64,000 nucleotides of DNA from Daphnia carinata (taxonomy: Eukaryota > Arthropoda > Branchiopoda > Diplostraca > Daphniidae). The stretch covers positions 3,162,001-3,226,000 of the forward strand of contig NC_081334.1 in NCBI RefSeq assembly GCF_022539665.2. The letters are read 5' to 3'. The notes under the pieces are model-generated. The model did not search any database. It was not told where the DNA came from and saw only the letters and a program-made list of their open reading frames with translations. The stretch's first letter is position 1; every line of letters begins with the position of its first letter. This document shows positions 10,476 through 23,391 of this stretch, one piece after another. Made by a program: the position numbers and the translations under genes.

Positions 10476-10672
10476 GGTACGGAAAATTATTTAAATATTG
10501 CAAGAGGTAGGACACAGCAAATTATTTAAATATTGCAAGAGGTAGGGCATGGTAAATGATTTCAGTGTTTGAAAAAGCAAAAACAAAAATGAAAATCATT
10601 TGAATATTTCAAAAAGCAAGTGTAAGGCAACACATTTAAATATTTCAAGAGGTAGGGTGAGGTAAATTATTG
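10476..10672. repeat. Diverged tandem repeat, unit about 36-40 bp
   Basis: The phrase ATTTAAATATTGCAAGAGGTA occurs twice in close succession. Related versions (AATCATTTGAATATTTC, CATTTAAATATTTCAAGAGG) follow at similar spacing, for about five units. Function unknown; it is AT-rich minisatellite-like DNA. Confidence 0.65.
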
Positions 10673-12480
10673 CACATCCCAGACTTTTCGATCTGAGTTG
10701 GCAACTAATCCTCTCCAGGGATTGTGTGTTGACTGTCCAAAAAGGTTAGGAATAATACGATGAAAAACAGAGGGAGGGTTTGAACGTTGAAGGTTAGGTA
10801 CGTAAATTGCGCGTGGGAACGTTCTAGCTGGACAGCAAGTATTGAATCCAACTAGCAGACGTCTAGAAAGGGATACATGAAAATTATGCAAACATATGCT
10901 TCAAATTTATCTATTTTCACCAGACGTAATGAAGGAATTCCTCCACGTCAAAATTAGGGTTGCCATTTTGTCATAACGTCGATCCCAAACAAAAAAAAAA
11001 CGTTTCAAGTTTCACTGCAAATAACACGAAAAAACAAAAACAAAACAACAATCGTCAAAGACAAACAAGAGGATAACAGAAAAGCAGGACGAGCAAATTA
11101 GGGTAGCCATTGGAAAGAAATCAACACGAGACATTGACGTAAATGAACAAAGATCAAAGCGTCAGGGGAGCGTTGCTTCATTTTTGTTGCACGTGTCGAC
11201 ATGTACGACGGTGTTCAGTGTGTAATCACGCATGTCATTTCTAGCAACAACATGTGTGGCCGACTCATGTGGGGTTACCAGAAACGCATAACTGTCGAAT
11301 GTATTTCATAAGACAGGATGCATTCAACATTAAATAATTTGTTTCGGTACGATAAAAAATGGTGAGACATTACAAAGTAAATGTTGATTGATGTACTTTT
11401 ATTTTCAAATACAATAATGGACTCTGTTATCGATCCGAATCGATCTACGGCCTAAGATAAGGAAAAATACAGAAATATTCTTTTAACCCCCAAGTTGACT
11501 CAGTTTACTTTCCCGTTGAAACTTCATCCGATGTCTCTTTTTTTTAACAATAAGTTTGGATGAAAAAGAAGTGCCATTATCTTTTTGCTTGTATGATAAG
11601 TTTCCTCCATCTTGATGCTTTTAGCCTGGCACGAGAGTAATGATCGTTCTTACACGTCGTGTCAAATATTCTGAGAAAATAAAACACTGAACAGCAAAAG
11701 TGACACGCAACCCGACTATGGAACAATGCCATCGAGAAAAAAAAATACAGCCTAGAAAGAAAATAATATTCTTTAAATGAAATAGTTTCACGTCATTCCA
11801 AAGATAATTAGACGTCATGTCGCAATATTTGACATATGATGTACTAATGAGCTTTCATTGCAGACGAAATCGAATTGGACTAATAAGGACATTTAGAAAC
11901 GCCACGATATTAGTTATTGCAGTTAATTGTCACGTACGAAAATTGATTACAGGTCTCTTAGTTGTACAGTCGTCATGAAAAATGTAATAATCAATTGAGA
12001 TTGTGACCATAAAGGCTGAAGCTTAAACGTCCGAGAGCTCAGGAAAAATCCAATCAGCTGTTTAATTAAGCAGATTTCCCAATTATACAAATAATTACCA
12101 TTTATTGCTTTACTGCTGTCATTCTGGATGACATGGGGTGATTTTACGACAAGAAACAGTTGATTAGTTGAAATATTCGGACGAAATTAAGGATGTGCAT
12201 TCTTTAGCTTAATGATTGCCATTCCTTTTTCTCGACGAAGGCAATATTTTTTGCTAGTCGTGGAGCATTCCATTACGCCCACCACCTGTCATTGCACCTT
12301 AACAAAATTGTTGTCTATTGATTTTTATTGAATAATAAATGTCACTAGCAGTCGTCTTACAAAAATCCAGTTCTATTTTCACGTAGGTGCGTGGCTATTC
12401 AAATTAACGACGTCGTCTAAATTACGTGTATGTAGCAGACGAAAAAATATAGCATATTCGCATAGTTTTCAGTCCAAGTT
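10673..12480. other. Long intergenic stretch
   Basis: I find no conserved domain, tRNA or transposon end here. Short frames on both strands are uninformative. It could contain regulatory DNA for the neighbouring secreted-protein or receptor genes, but nothing in the sequence shows it. Confidence 0.35.
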
Positions 12481-12489
12481 TTGTTCAAG

Positions 12490-13018
12490 ATGTCGTGCTA
12501 CAATTCCCGCGGCCTGCACGGTCCATCGTTCGATGTGAGAAAGGGGTCATAAGTTATACGATTCAATCGGGAAGCAGTCTAATAAAATTACATCTTTCCT
12601 TAACGTCAATTCCTTTGATTCCTGATTAAATTCTTACCTAAGGTAAGTGATGTCCTAGGCCTACTGCACATATCGTCTGATAGTATTAAGTGACAGATTA
12701 CACACAGACAGCCGAATTTCTCACTGCTGTCAGGTTATTTGAGCCGTGTTAGCGATTCCCCTGGACAATGTGGATGCATCAGCATCATTGCCAAGTGAAA
12801 TGATCGTTAACGCAAGTCTTGCTGAACGTGTTATCGATCATTGTCGAGCCCTGTGCGGTACAACAAAAGATTCCCTTTATCCCGTTAAAGTTCCAAGAAG
12901 AGTCAGAAGGTGGATGTTGAAACTTGCGTCTGTTGATATCCATCAGTTATTCTCAACTAAATTCGTGAACGAGCAAAGTGAATTGAGACTGTTTCGCGGG
13001 AAGGCCGAGTTGCAATGA
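12490..13018 (+). CDS. Weak candidate gene, unknown
   Basis: ATG at 12490 opens MSCYNSRGLHGPSFD and meets a GTGAGA donor. A later open frame (12746-13018) reads SLAERVIDHCRALCGTTK and VPRRVRRWMLKLASVDIHQLF, which has protein-like composition. It hits TGA at 13015 but stays protein-like in the same frame to about 13150. The two parts cannot be joined with confidence. It may be a decayed gene. No family recognised. Confidence 0.18.
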
Positions 13019-15972
13019 AAATATGCGATCACCGAAGGAGATCACAGTTACATCATCTGCAAGTCATTGCGTCAGAGAGTAAAGATCAATCATCCACTTC
13101 TAGTTGATTACTTTTTTGGATCTTTTCCAATGTCCAACGTTGTGAGGCATTAATGGATCAACGTATGCCCATCCCAAGAAATCTAATACGCTCCATTCAA
13201 ACTTATAGCTCTCGAACAGAGCGTTTTTGTGGGTGTTATGACGTAGCATCTTGCACGCAATGGTCCATCGTCACAGAGCTGTCTACAAAAGAAATCCAAT
13301 ACACGTTCATACTTTTACCTTACAATCCAAGGATCATAATGACTTGCAGTCCCCAGAAAAAGGAAATCTGTCAAGGTTTGAACGTGTAGGACGAAAATGG
13401 GATTTGTCCGTGGTCATCCTAAAAGTTGTTGTAACTAGTGAGGAGAGTATAAACTGGACCGATTGGGCACAAGTACACATATACCAAAAGAACGTATAAG
13501 TAGATTAAGACCTAAAATAGAATGACAGAGATGATTTAAATGGTTCAAATGACGTAGGATTGTTGAGCTGATGCATTTACGAACGTCGCCTAACGAGGCA
13601 TCAAGTTTGCAACCCGCTCTGTCTCCAATAAGTTATAGATGATCAACAAAACTCGGGGAATTGTAGAAGCTTAAAAACAAAAATGGAATAAGACTTTTTT
13701 TTGTTATGCGAACAAAAACCGTCAGTGCATCAAATATAAAAAAGTTGTCTTCAGCACTTTATTTTCGGCCAAAAAAGTTGACTGTATAGCTTTACATGGA
13801 TCTCGAAAAATTAAAGAACCATACTGCGTTCTGCGATCGATATGCCTACACTGATTTAATAAATATTGAGACGCTATTAATCGGATTGTTCTAATGAACT
13901 GATGGCCAGGTCTGAAATTTGAATGAGTTCGTTCATTTCTTTTCGACTGAAATGCGAGAAGACGCTGTTAGGATACCTGCAATAGATGTTAATTTTTGCA
14001 TATATTAACGAGAGATAGCGATCGTGGTGGTTTTGTTGAGACGTTCTGTGAATGTTTAATGAGCACGGTAATTTATTGGCAGGCATGTATGCGTGTCGCG
14101 TTTGCGTGTGCAAACACAGAAGAATCAACAATTCCATTAGACGCGATCCTTTTGTTTGGCTTAAACAAATACATTTCACTGTTCAGTGAACTTGTGTCAA
14201 CGATTCTCTATGGCGAATATAAAACAAAGAATCTCCTCCCATCAGGCTAATGAGTTAGTGATTTCATGTTAAGACCCCTAATTTTTAATTCATTCGTTTC
14301 TATTTTTCCCACATCAAAAAAAAGTCAAAGATACAAAATAAATCAGATGAGGCATTGATTTTCTCTTTTGTGCTTTCCCTTTTGAGTTATGAAACAATTT
14401 ACTTTTAAATGTACACCGGAAGTTTTCGCCAAGCTTTTGGTTTTCTCCCCAAATCGGATTGAACCTGACATTCCATTAAAAAAAAAAAGACGTTTGATCC
14501 CTTGTTCAACACCAATCCGGCGGAATACATTCTCTTTCGTCCCTCCCAATTTCGGCCGTGAGAGCGTGACTGTTGTATTCCATTTCGTATCGTTTTAGGC
14601 TGATGGGGGATCACAATTCGATCAGCGTTTCGTTCCCTTTTGCATCTCATCTCGCCCCGATTTCCATTCAAGTTCTTACTCGCCACCAACATCTTTTCAC
14701 GCTGTTTTTTTGCCTCATTCCATGTAGAACAAAAAGATTTCAAAAATTTCCAACTTTATCTACTTCCGAGATCTGGTCTCAAATGCGTGCGGGATGTTAA
14801 AGGACACCAGCTGATGTATTTTGTTGATTCCGTCACCGCGGTTTTTTTAATCAGTCGTTCACAATCGAGTGCACTTGAACAAAACTATTCGTTCAGTGGA
14901 ACATCAAAAGTAGGAACGGTTTAGCAAAGTGAGACGTGGTTCTATTTTCATAAACGCCTGTATTCTTCGAGCGTCGATCCTTATGGATATAAGTCCGCAC
15001 GTACGGTTCAAGTGTCAATAACGTGTATTTACCGAGAACTGTCGTTTTCACGCTCGACTTGCGTTATCCGAACGTAAATCCCTGCTTTCATTTCAGAATA
15101 GATGTTTACCATAGAAAGAAGGATTCAGTTTTACATGAGCTATCTTCTTCATGCCCTCCCCCATTCTTTTCCTTAATGCAACTCACGAACGACATTGAAC
15201 GCTGAGAGCTTCCGTGTTGCCACTTTAATGCAAGGCCTATCCAAACATCCCATATTGTGTTTTTTGTTATGTTAAAGAGAGTGGCCGGATGGAAGGGAAA
15301 TTCATTTTTTCTTTGCGATTTTTAAGTTGGAATAATATTTTAGGGGGATTAGGCTCATTGCCAACTTATGGCCAAGGAATAAGACCCAGAGTACGCTCTA
15401 AATGCTCGCAAATTGATGTATGAACGGCGTGGAGAAGACGTCTAGTTTTTTTAATTTAGATTCGAAATTTATTGGGGAGATTGGGTTACCCAAATGCGAC
15501 GTAAAAAACTTGTGTTAATTATGATCGGACGTTGGTGCAACGTATATTGATCGTTACATTGTAGTCCCGTCTTCCATCTTGGACGACAACTCGTTTCATC
15601 CACGTCACTATCCCACTTAAACTGGACCACCCCCACAGAAAGGGGTATTCCACCAAGTTAACTATTTACGTAACAATATGGAATTGAGGAATTGTTACGC
15701 AATCACAGAGAATCTCTATGTATTACAGTCATGTTTGTTCAACAGCCTGTATTGTGTATAGACTTGACATTAGAACATAGGCTTTTTATGAATGGCTATT
15801 ATATGAACGTGAACGAAAAGTGAAGCACAGGTTTTCACCTGCGTTCCAAGAATATAACAAATGAAGTAAAGATTGAAAACTGAGTTTTGATGGACCTTTG
15901 ATCATAACAAAAGAAAACGGGGAGACTACACCGTCAAGTTGTAGTGTTGAATGGTTTTCCGCATGTCGTTCA
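13019..15972. other. Long intergenic stretch downstream of the NPF receptor
   Basis: Apart from the weak continuation noted at 13019-13150, no credible gene was found on either strand. The right end contains the receptor 3' UTR. Scattered frames of 60-112 aa lack domains or splice support. Confidence 0.4.
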
Positions 15973-18276
15973 TCAAATTGGCTGTTCGGCGTGAGCTGAC
16001 ATGGAGTTATTTTCTATGACATGATCATTAGTCAAACCGACGTCCAGGTGGGTGGTGGCTTTCACTCCCGAATGATGGACCAAATTGAACGACGTTGATA
16101 AGACGTTGATGGTTGCACCACTCGTTTGGGACAGACCAATCATCGGAGTCCCCAATGGCTCCTGGTCTTCTCGTTCAACGATAACCGCGAGTTCTAGTCG
16201 CCTGCTGATCGTTTTGTCCGGCTGGATGCTCTGCCCGCCTATCTGATGTCGCCGTTTGGCGATAAAGGATCTACCCAGCCTGCGAAACTCTTTGCGGAAG
16301 TTGTCGTTCAACCAACCGTAGAGCAACGGATTAGCACATGCCTTTAGAAAAAAAATCGATTTTTTAACTATTTTTATGCAGATTTATGCAAATTCTTTTA
16401 CCGATGACATGCCCACCATGTGACAAACAGCGTAGGCAATCAACATCGTTTCTGTGTCATCTCCAAAGACGTTCCAGGTATCGACGACGACGTTGAACGT
16501 GTTCATGGGCAACCAACTGTTCCAAAACCAAACTCCGATGAAAATGATTTTCTATTTTAACTTTCAAATTAAAAAAGAGAAAGAAAATGATGCTCACCAA
16601 ATGGTAAAAATGATGGAGATGGTTATAAGGAGAGTGTTGGTTTTTCTAAGCTTCTCTTCTCTGGCGGCTGTACGGCAGTCTGTTGCCGATTCCTTCACTG
16701 CCGGATGCTGACTGGACTGGCCGTTGCCGGACTCCATATTGCATAGCTGTGGGCGTATCAGTTGATGGTTCATGGAAGCCATTCGATCGTGAAGTTTGTT
16801 ACTGATGCGAGCGTGAGCCACCGAGACGGTGATGATGGGTAGGGCGTATTGGACCAGGATGCTACCGATGGAATACAACGAGCGGCCCCTCTCGTTAGGC
16901 CATTCTTCCAGGCAATAGTCGACGGACGTAATGGGCGAATTGGGTATAGGGATATCGTGATGCTCCAGCGTGCGGACGATAAAAAGCGGAAGTGCCAATA
17001 CGATGCCGATGGCCCAGATGGCCGCTAAGGCCAGCGATGCGCCCGTCAGCTGGAAAGCTCGTTTGGTCGGGTAGACGATCAGTTGGTAACGATCCAGAGC
17101 AATGGCCGTGATGGACAGCGTTGAGACGAAGATTGAAACGGCCTGCAGCGAGCCGACCATCTTGCACGAAACGGGAGAATTGCCCAACGGCCATGTGTAT
17201 GACCGGATCTCCATCAGCTGATTGAATAACAACAAAATGTTAAATCCAGTTTTTATGATTTCCTTTCGAATGACAGATTGACCCTAAAAGACGTAAACAT
17301 CAAACGCATCGATTTTCTCTGCTAAAACGGGAAGAAAGTGTAAGTCAAGAACGAATGGCATTTTTTAATCATGTTGGTGACGATTTAACGCGATCAGAGC
17401 GAAATACGAAAAAAAAAGAGACGGGCGGAAATTGTAATTCCTATTTATCATCGGATTGTAAGCCGAATGAAGAACCGCCTACATTCAATTGGTTGGTATA
17501 CGAAGCCATCAAGCCGCATCAAAGTGGTCCAACGTCATATTGCTTCCAGGGCAAGAACGATTGGCTGGCAATTTCACCTCGAGAGCAAATAACATCGACT
17601 CTAAGAAGGAAGGGGGAGATAAATCGACATATGAGGCGGACAGATGTTCCAAGAGTTTTTTTGGGGGGCAAAAAATTGCATGAAAAGATGCAATCTGTCG
17701 ACTGGAACCAAACTTTTCTTATAGACACGAAGCCTTCGATATATTATTTCTCATTATATATATCATCCTCTTGATCTGTTATTGCCATTCTCACAATGAC
17801 CAATGACCGGCAAAGTCACACCATTGTCCATCCGAGCGCAAAAACTTCTTCAATCCCAGCAGCTGACGGCCATCGATTTAGCTTTTTTATTATAAAAGGA
17901 CACACAGAGTTCCAGGTCAACTTACCGTCAATGGCATAGTGATGAGGCAAAGAAGTAGATCAGAAATAGCCAAATTGACGACGAAGACGTTACGGGCCGT
18001 CCTCATGGCCGGCTGACGGGCCACGACATAGACGACAAGCGAATTGCCGATCGTTCCGAAGATGATGAGGATGCAATAAGCGGCCACCAGACAAAAGAAG
18101 GCGAGATCGTTAACGCGACGGTTGGTTCGAAAACGTTCAATGACCGACATGTCCAACTCGACCGCGGGATGCGACGGTAAATGTGGGCCATCGGCCGTCG
18201 TGAACGATAAATTGAAAAAAGATGAATCCAGCTCGTCCACCCTAGATTCCAACGTTGAATTGGATTCCCAGTTCAT
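15973..18276 (-). CDS. NPFR: Neuropeptide F receptor (class A GPCR)
   Basis: Four exons in phase: 17926-18276, 16598-17217, 16402-16516 and 15973-16341, 484 aa. TM1 contains GTIGNSLVVYVV; TM2 contains NLAISDLLLCLITMPLT; TM3 ends AIALDRYQLIVYP (DRY at 159-161); TM6 contains ICWLPMNTFN. TM7 reads CHMVGMSSACANPLLYGWLN, with NPLLY as the NPxxY motif, followed by DNFRKEF. These align by eye with insect NPF receptors of the NPY-receptor type rather than sNPF receptors. The N terminus has N-glycosylation sites (NST, NLS). Conserved cysteines precede TM3 (SPVSCKM) and lie in loop 2 (VDYCLEEWP). The receptor binds neuropeptide F at the plasma membrane and usually signals through Gi to control feeding and stress behaviour. 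Intron 1 is about 700 nt, unusually long for this window. Confidence 0.93.
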
Positions 18277-18707
18277 TGTGCCTCATCACTTCCGGTCAGA
18301 TGAATCTTTTTAAGTATCGCACGTTCACCTGCTGATCGAATGAAAACATCAATTCAATTCATTTCGAATTGGAAGCTAAAATTGCTTTCCAAATATAAAT
18401 CACGTGAATCAACAGAGTCTACAATGTAAATATTTGATGTTCTGGCAAAAGGAGAACCAATTAGATGGGCGTTTCTGTAAATTTAAATATTATACGTAAA
18501 CAGAATTTGTTTACATCCATCGAATGAACTGATGGGCCATAGCAAACTACCATCTATTGCAGGTATATGGAGCGTGAACTAACATTAGATTTAGGTTCTA
18601 CAGTCTATAAATATTGACATCCAATGATTGGCTGCAACGATGGAAGCAAAATGGAGCGAAAGAAAAAGCAATTCTGTTGTTATGTCTCAAGGCGTCGTGT
18701 GCAATAT
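18277..18707. other. Upstream region of the NPF receptor gene
   Basis: Presumably 5' UTR and promoter of the minus-strand receptor gene. No clear TATA element or upstream coding exon could be assigned. Confidence 0.4.

Positions 18708-18773
<66 letters not shown>
18708..18773 (+). repeat. Poly-G homopolymer, 66 bases
   Basis: An uninterrupted run of 66 G, immediately followed by ATCC so that the junction reads GGATCC. It is flanked by ordinary AT-rich sequence. Such a run is rare and hard to sequence or assemble. Confidence 0.95.
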
Positions 18774-18774
<1 letters not shown>

Positions 18775-20485
18775 TCCGTCCCAAAATTGATGGATGAAAA
18801 TTCCTAGACGCTTTTCATCATCTGGAATGCATCCTCTGTGCGATTTTAATCACGCTACATAAGAGCCGGAGCTATATACGTATATACGAGTCTTTGTACG
18901 CAAACGCTGTTCCATATTCATCATTCCGCAGAGACGGCCACGAATACACAGCGGACCAACCGAGATCTCATCTCGATACAGTCCAATGGCTTTTTTACGT
19001 CTTGTTTCCATTCGATTCAAACGACTCAAAGGCAAACCGCAAATCTAATTTGCACAAAAGGGACATTTTTAACTAATTAAAAAAATAGCTTTTCGCGTTG
19101 ATGAGTATACACAGAACTGACGGTTGTTTAACTCGTGTGTGAATAGAACAAACACAAGGATTTGTTTTAAAAAATCTGGCCTTTAAGTGCTGACATTTCT
19201 AGTTTTAGAGCCGAGACGTTTTACGGTTGAACAGCCGCTTCCGCTGAATATAAGAGATGAATACAAGCAATCCAGCACGTATGCCCTTTTTTTTTCAAAA
19301 CCGGATGATCATGTGTATAAAAAAATAGCTTTGCGAATATCAATCAATAGTGCACACAAGAAGAAACGATTTTCTTTTTCTTTTCTTTGGGTATACAATA
19401 GCAAAGGTCTTTTAGCCCCTGGACAAAGACTCATCGACGTGGATAATATCGTCCGTTATGAATGGCTAAAAAAAAATTTCGTTAAGCTTCTTACGGATTC
19501 ATGAAAAGACGCTGTAAAAAGTATGTTGCTAAATGTTGTGATAGAAAAGCAAACAAGTTTTTCATTTTTGCGTGACCTGTTTAGACACTTCTTCATGAAT
19601 CGAGGTATTCCGCGCAAACGTCCATGCACTGGAACTTGTACACTTAGAATTCAATTACCGGGAATCACAAAGCTTGAAGTTTAACATTCACGGGATGGCC
19701 CATCTTCAACGTTCGCCCACGCGCACAATGCTGGACAACTTATTCTTATTTGGCTATTTTTATATTCCACATTCACAGTCTCGTTGCACAAAAAATATGT
19801 TTCTTGTTGAAACCAAAGTCTTTGGGAAATAGTCAGATGACTGCCAGGCGTGAGAGGTTAACAGCTATTGTAGACCAGCACGTAGAGGTAGTCTGGTTCT
19901 ATATTCACAGCCGTAAGAAGGGATACGTAATGTGAGTCACGCAAGCGCATTACTTTGCACATTTTGTGTAAACACATATCGGATAAATGGTCCATAAACT
20001 GAATGCGAGTATATAGGAACTTGTCACGCAACAACACGTTGTTTAAAAATGGACGACCTCCTGGAACGGAAGGGTATAAAATCATACGCATAAACGCTGG
20101 AAGAAGTGTGTGCCTCACTCTCGAAATTTTTATCGCTACATTTTCTCTGTTCAAATTTTTTTTTTTATTACGACCGGATGCTATGTTTTCATTCGCATTT
20201 CCTTCCTGGAACGCTTGGCAATGTACGCGTTTTTATAGTAAGCTGTTATTGCCTTTTTTCAGTTACATAGTACTTGAATTCAACTGACATTTTCCTAACT
20301 CAACATACCCTGTCATCAGTTTTGAAAAAAAATGAATTAAAATTGATAGCAAAGTTTTATTTTGGAATAAATGTAATAAGATTTGTAATCATACTACAGA
20401 AAAGAGAAGAGTATAATGTGAACTCGATGATCAAATCAAGTGAGCCATTTAGAATTGTGATAGTTAATTGTTTAAAAAAACATTT
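18774..20485. other. Intergenic
   Basis: No gene recognised. Short frames (19187-19504 and others) are AT-rich without domain or splice evidence. Confidence 0.4.
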
Positions 20486-21190
20486 TTAGTAAGCGCGCTG
20501 TGCGTTAGCCGTTTGCTGGGCAGCGGAGGAAGAATAGGATTGAGCAGAAGCTGATTGGGCAGCGAAAGATTGTTGCTGGGCAGCAGCGGGAGCAGAGAAT
20601 GTCTGCTGAGCAGCGGCGGGAGCAGAGAATGTCTGCTGTTCAGCAGCGGGAGCAGCGGCCTGGCCGAAGGATTCAGCGGCGGAAGAAGTAACAACTGCAG
20701 CGGACTGATGAGCTGATGCAGCTGGGTTAATAGTAATGCAAGAGCAGATCTGTTGGGTAGTTGTTGGGGCAGCTGGCAAGACCGGGCTAGCTGCTGGTTT
20801 GGCTGGTTCAGCGAATACTGGGCTGTTCATACCAGCCTGCTGGCCCTGGGCAGCGAAAGATGATTGACCTGCCATCAGTCCACTGTGACCCGCATTTGCT
20901 GCTTGCGATGCCTGGCTCGATGATCTGTAAAACGGGCAGAGTTTCACGTAAAATTCAATGGGAGTGCTAAGTTTAGGCAAAGTTAACTTACTGCGACGCG
21001 TATTGGCCGGAGCAAGAAGCAGCGAACAAGGCGCAGATCATAACTACCTGGAACAAGTAAAAACAGGTGATTATAATGCTTGAGACTTATAGTTAAAATA
21101 TAAGAAAAAATTGCTAGGCATCAAAGATAAACTAGTTTGGAATAAAATCTAGAAGATGGACAAAATACTTACAGATTTGAAGGAGTTCAT
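20486..21190 (-). CDS. Secreted Ala/Gln/Ser-rich structural-type protein, copy B
   Basis: Minus-strand exons 21173-21190, 20992-21047 and 20486-20924 join in phase to 170 aa. As in copy A, the first coding exon is 18 nt (MNSFKS) and the second completes a signal peptide (VVMICALFAASCSG) with QYASQ at the junction. The mature protein has near-repeats of AAEQQTFSAPAAAQQTF type, the shared motif QICSCITINPAASAHQ, and a C terminus ending AQRAY. Low-complexity Ala/Gln/Ser repeats with a leader suggest an extracellular fibre, coat or adhesive component. The CSCITINP motif is the only strongly conserved block with copy A, so it may be the functional or crosslinking site. No known family recognised. 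Confidence 0.78.
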
Positions 21191-21267
21191 GATGAAATGG
21201 TGAGTTGAGATGTTGACTGGAAGACTTGTGAAGATGAAGTGTGTGTCTTTCGAAGAAAATCGTAGGG

Positions 21268-21276
21268 CTTTATATA
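21268..21276 (-). promoter_or_regulatory. TATA box of secreted protein copy B
   Basis: On the minus strand this reads GTATATAAAG, about 78 nt before the start codon at 21190, matching the layout of copy A. Confidence 0.65.
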
Positions 21277-22447
21277 CCCAGGTAAACTTCAAATCAATAG
21301 CAAAAAGTCCTGTTATTTGAGAGGGGAGACAGGGTAAAAAAAAACAAAACAAAACAAAACTGACCTGGTTCAAAGGTGAAATCGTCGGTCATTGCCTTTC
21401 ACCTTTTCAATGGGCTGTCGAGTGAGCGAGGTCAGCGTCCCTAACAACAACTTGTTGGTTTTTTACCTGTGGCCTTTTGACCTACGTTTTGTTGAGATAA
21501 ACATCTTTCTCGACTGTGGATGTCTGGAACAATCTGTCAATCCTTTTACCTTAACAAACTAAGAGCAATACGTACAACGAAAGGAACTGGGTCACAAACA
21601 GGTAAATATTGCCTTGTTGCTAGGCTGGTTTCCAGTCGGTTCCACGAATTCCGTTTACGACGTTAAATTGGAAAGAAATATACGCCAATTAAAAAAGAAA
21701 ACGATATATTGTGCGTATCACTTTGATCAAACAATATGTCAGAGGATGAATCAAAATTTGCATGTATATGTTACCATAAAGCATCACTTGAGCAGCAAAC
21801 ATTTTTCGATAAGGGGGAGATTGTGTTACGGCAAAGAAATAACTGTCTGATGGCTGTCAAGACAGAGGAAACGATCAGGTTTGTCGACATAACGAAGGTA
21901 ATGTGACAGATGAGATGGTAATGGAGACTGCGTACTTCTTTCGAGTTTCTACAACTGCCATTGTCGGTGGATTTCGGTGTCTGCTGTCGATATTTGGCTG
22001 ATTTTACCCCATTTTATTAACGATAACCAAAATGGCAAGCAATTGGATGGGTTGTTCACGAAACTGTAAATAATGGTGGGTTTTAACGATATGATAGTAC
22101 TGAACGGTTTTACATTGGAAAATGCAGCTTCAAATTCTGATCAAGGTAATGGTATTGTTTTTGGTTATTTCTTCGGGTATAATTTAAAAGGGTATTTATA
22201 TTCATTCATTATAGGATTATAGGAGCTTATAACCTGAATACAAGGTGTATATCCTTGGGTTCAAGCAACATGATTCTAGCGCCAGAGTAAATATACTCCG
22301 TAAATACTCAGTTACATAATAGAGCAGACGAACAGTTGTAAGTTAGGAATTGTTGGTGAAGACATTTCATGTCTGTGCAATATTTCATAAAGTTTTAGGT
22401 TTTTGAATAAATTTATAATTAATTGCATAATTCCATCGTTGGGCAAA
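21277..22447. other. Intergenic between secreted protein B and NDUFAF2
   Basis: A small repeat of ACAAA units occurs near 21340-21360. Otherwise nothing recognised on either strand. Confidence 0.4.
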
Positions 22448-23166
22448 ATGTCAAGGGGTGTGTGGTCAAAAGTTTTCGTAAATTTCGTAAATTCTTTAAG
22501 ACCTCGCCAAACCAAAGGCAACCTAATGGGTGAAGACTACATGTTCAACAAATATTATGAAATACCCGCAAGTACGTAAATCAATGTATGTATTCACTGG
22601 GAAGCTGAGACTTGTTTTTAGTACTATCTTCACGTTTTTTCACACACCTTTCACATTCGTGAAACTTATTAAAACGCAAATGAATTAAATTTGAATTGTT
22701 TGTGCACTATCAACAAGTACTCATAAACTCCACGAAAAATCAATTCACTTGTCTGCAGTAATATCTTGCTATATTAAATATGTATTTCTATCCAAGATCC
22801 CAAAATTGGAAAAAGAAACCCATCCCGTTGGTTTGTTCCTATTGAAAAGGATAACTTTGAACAGGAATTACCTGCTGAGTGGGAAGGTAAATGGTTTATA
22901 TGTTATTTGCCTTGAAATAATACAATATGAAATTCTATTTTTATTCTTTCTCAGCTTGGCTTAGAGGAAGAAGGAAAGAAGTTCCAGACACTGAAGAAGT
23001 TTTAAAAAATTTGGGAATTATGCAAATAAAGAAAATAAATGCCAAAAAAGTGGCTATTGAAAATCCATTTGTTCATGAAGAAAGTGAACTTCCTGCACCA
23101 ACATCCAAATTTCCTGTTCTCAAAGATTATGAGCTACCAGATCAGATGATCAGCAGAAAGAAATAG
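22448..23166 (+). CDS. NDUFAF2: NADH dehydrogenase assembly factor 2 (mimitin)
   Basis: Exons 22448-22571, 22797-22886 and 22955-23166 join in phase to 141 aa. The N-terminal part resembles the B17.2/NDUFA12 fold: GEDYMFNKYYEIP, GKRNPSRWFVPIEKDNF, LPAEWEAWLRGRRKEVPDTEE. The last block (P.EW.AWLR.RR) is the hallmark shared by NDUFA12 and NDUFAF2. The charged C-terminal tail ending MISRKK fits the assembly factor better than the subunit. NDUFAF2 acts in mitochondria as a chaperone for late complex I assembly. No classical presequence is obvious, as in the human protein. The gene converges with SMIM15, with about 225 bp between stops. Confidence 0.85.
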
Positions 23167-23391
23167 TTACTTATTTTGATTTTGATGTTGCTATTTGTGA
23201 TTAATTAGTCGAATTTGAATGCTAATAGATTCATATATAAATGAAGTGTTCAACTTGCAGTGCACAGTCAAGGGTATTTTCTTGTCCATTTGCGACATAC
23301 ACATGAAAGGTTTGTATAGCATATAATTCATTTTATCATTTTATTATATGGAAATCATTTTCAGAAAAAAAAAATTTACAGTATAAGAACA

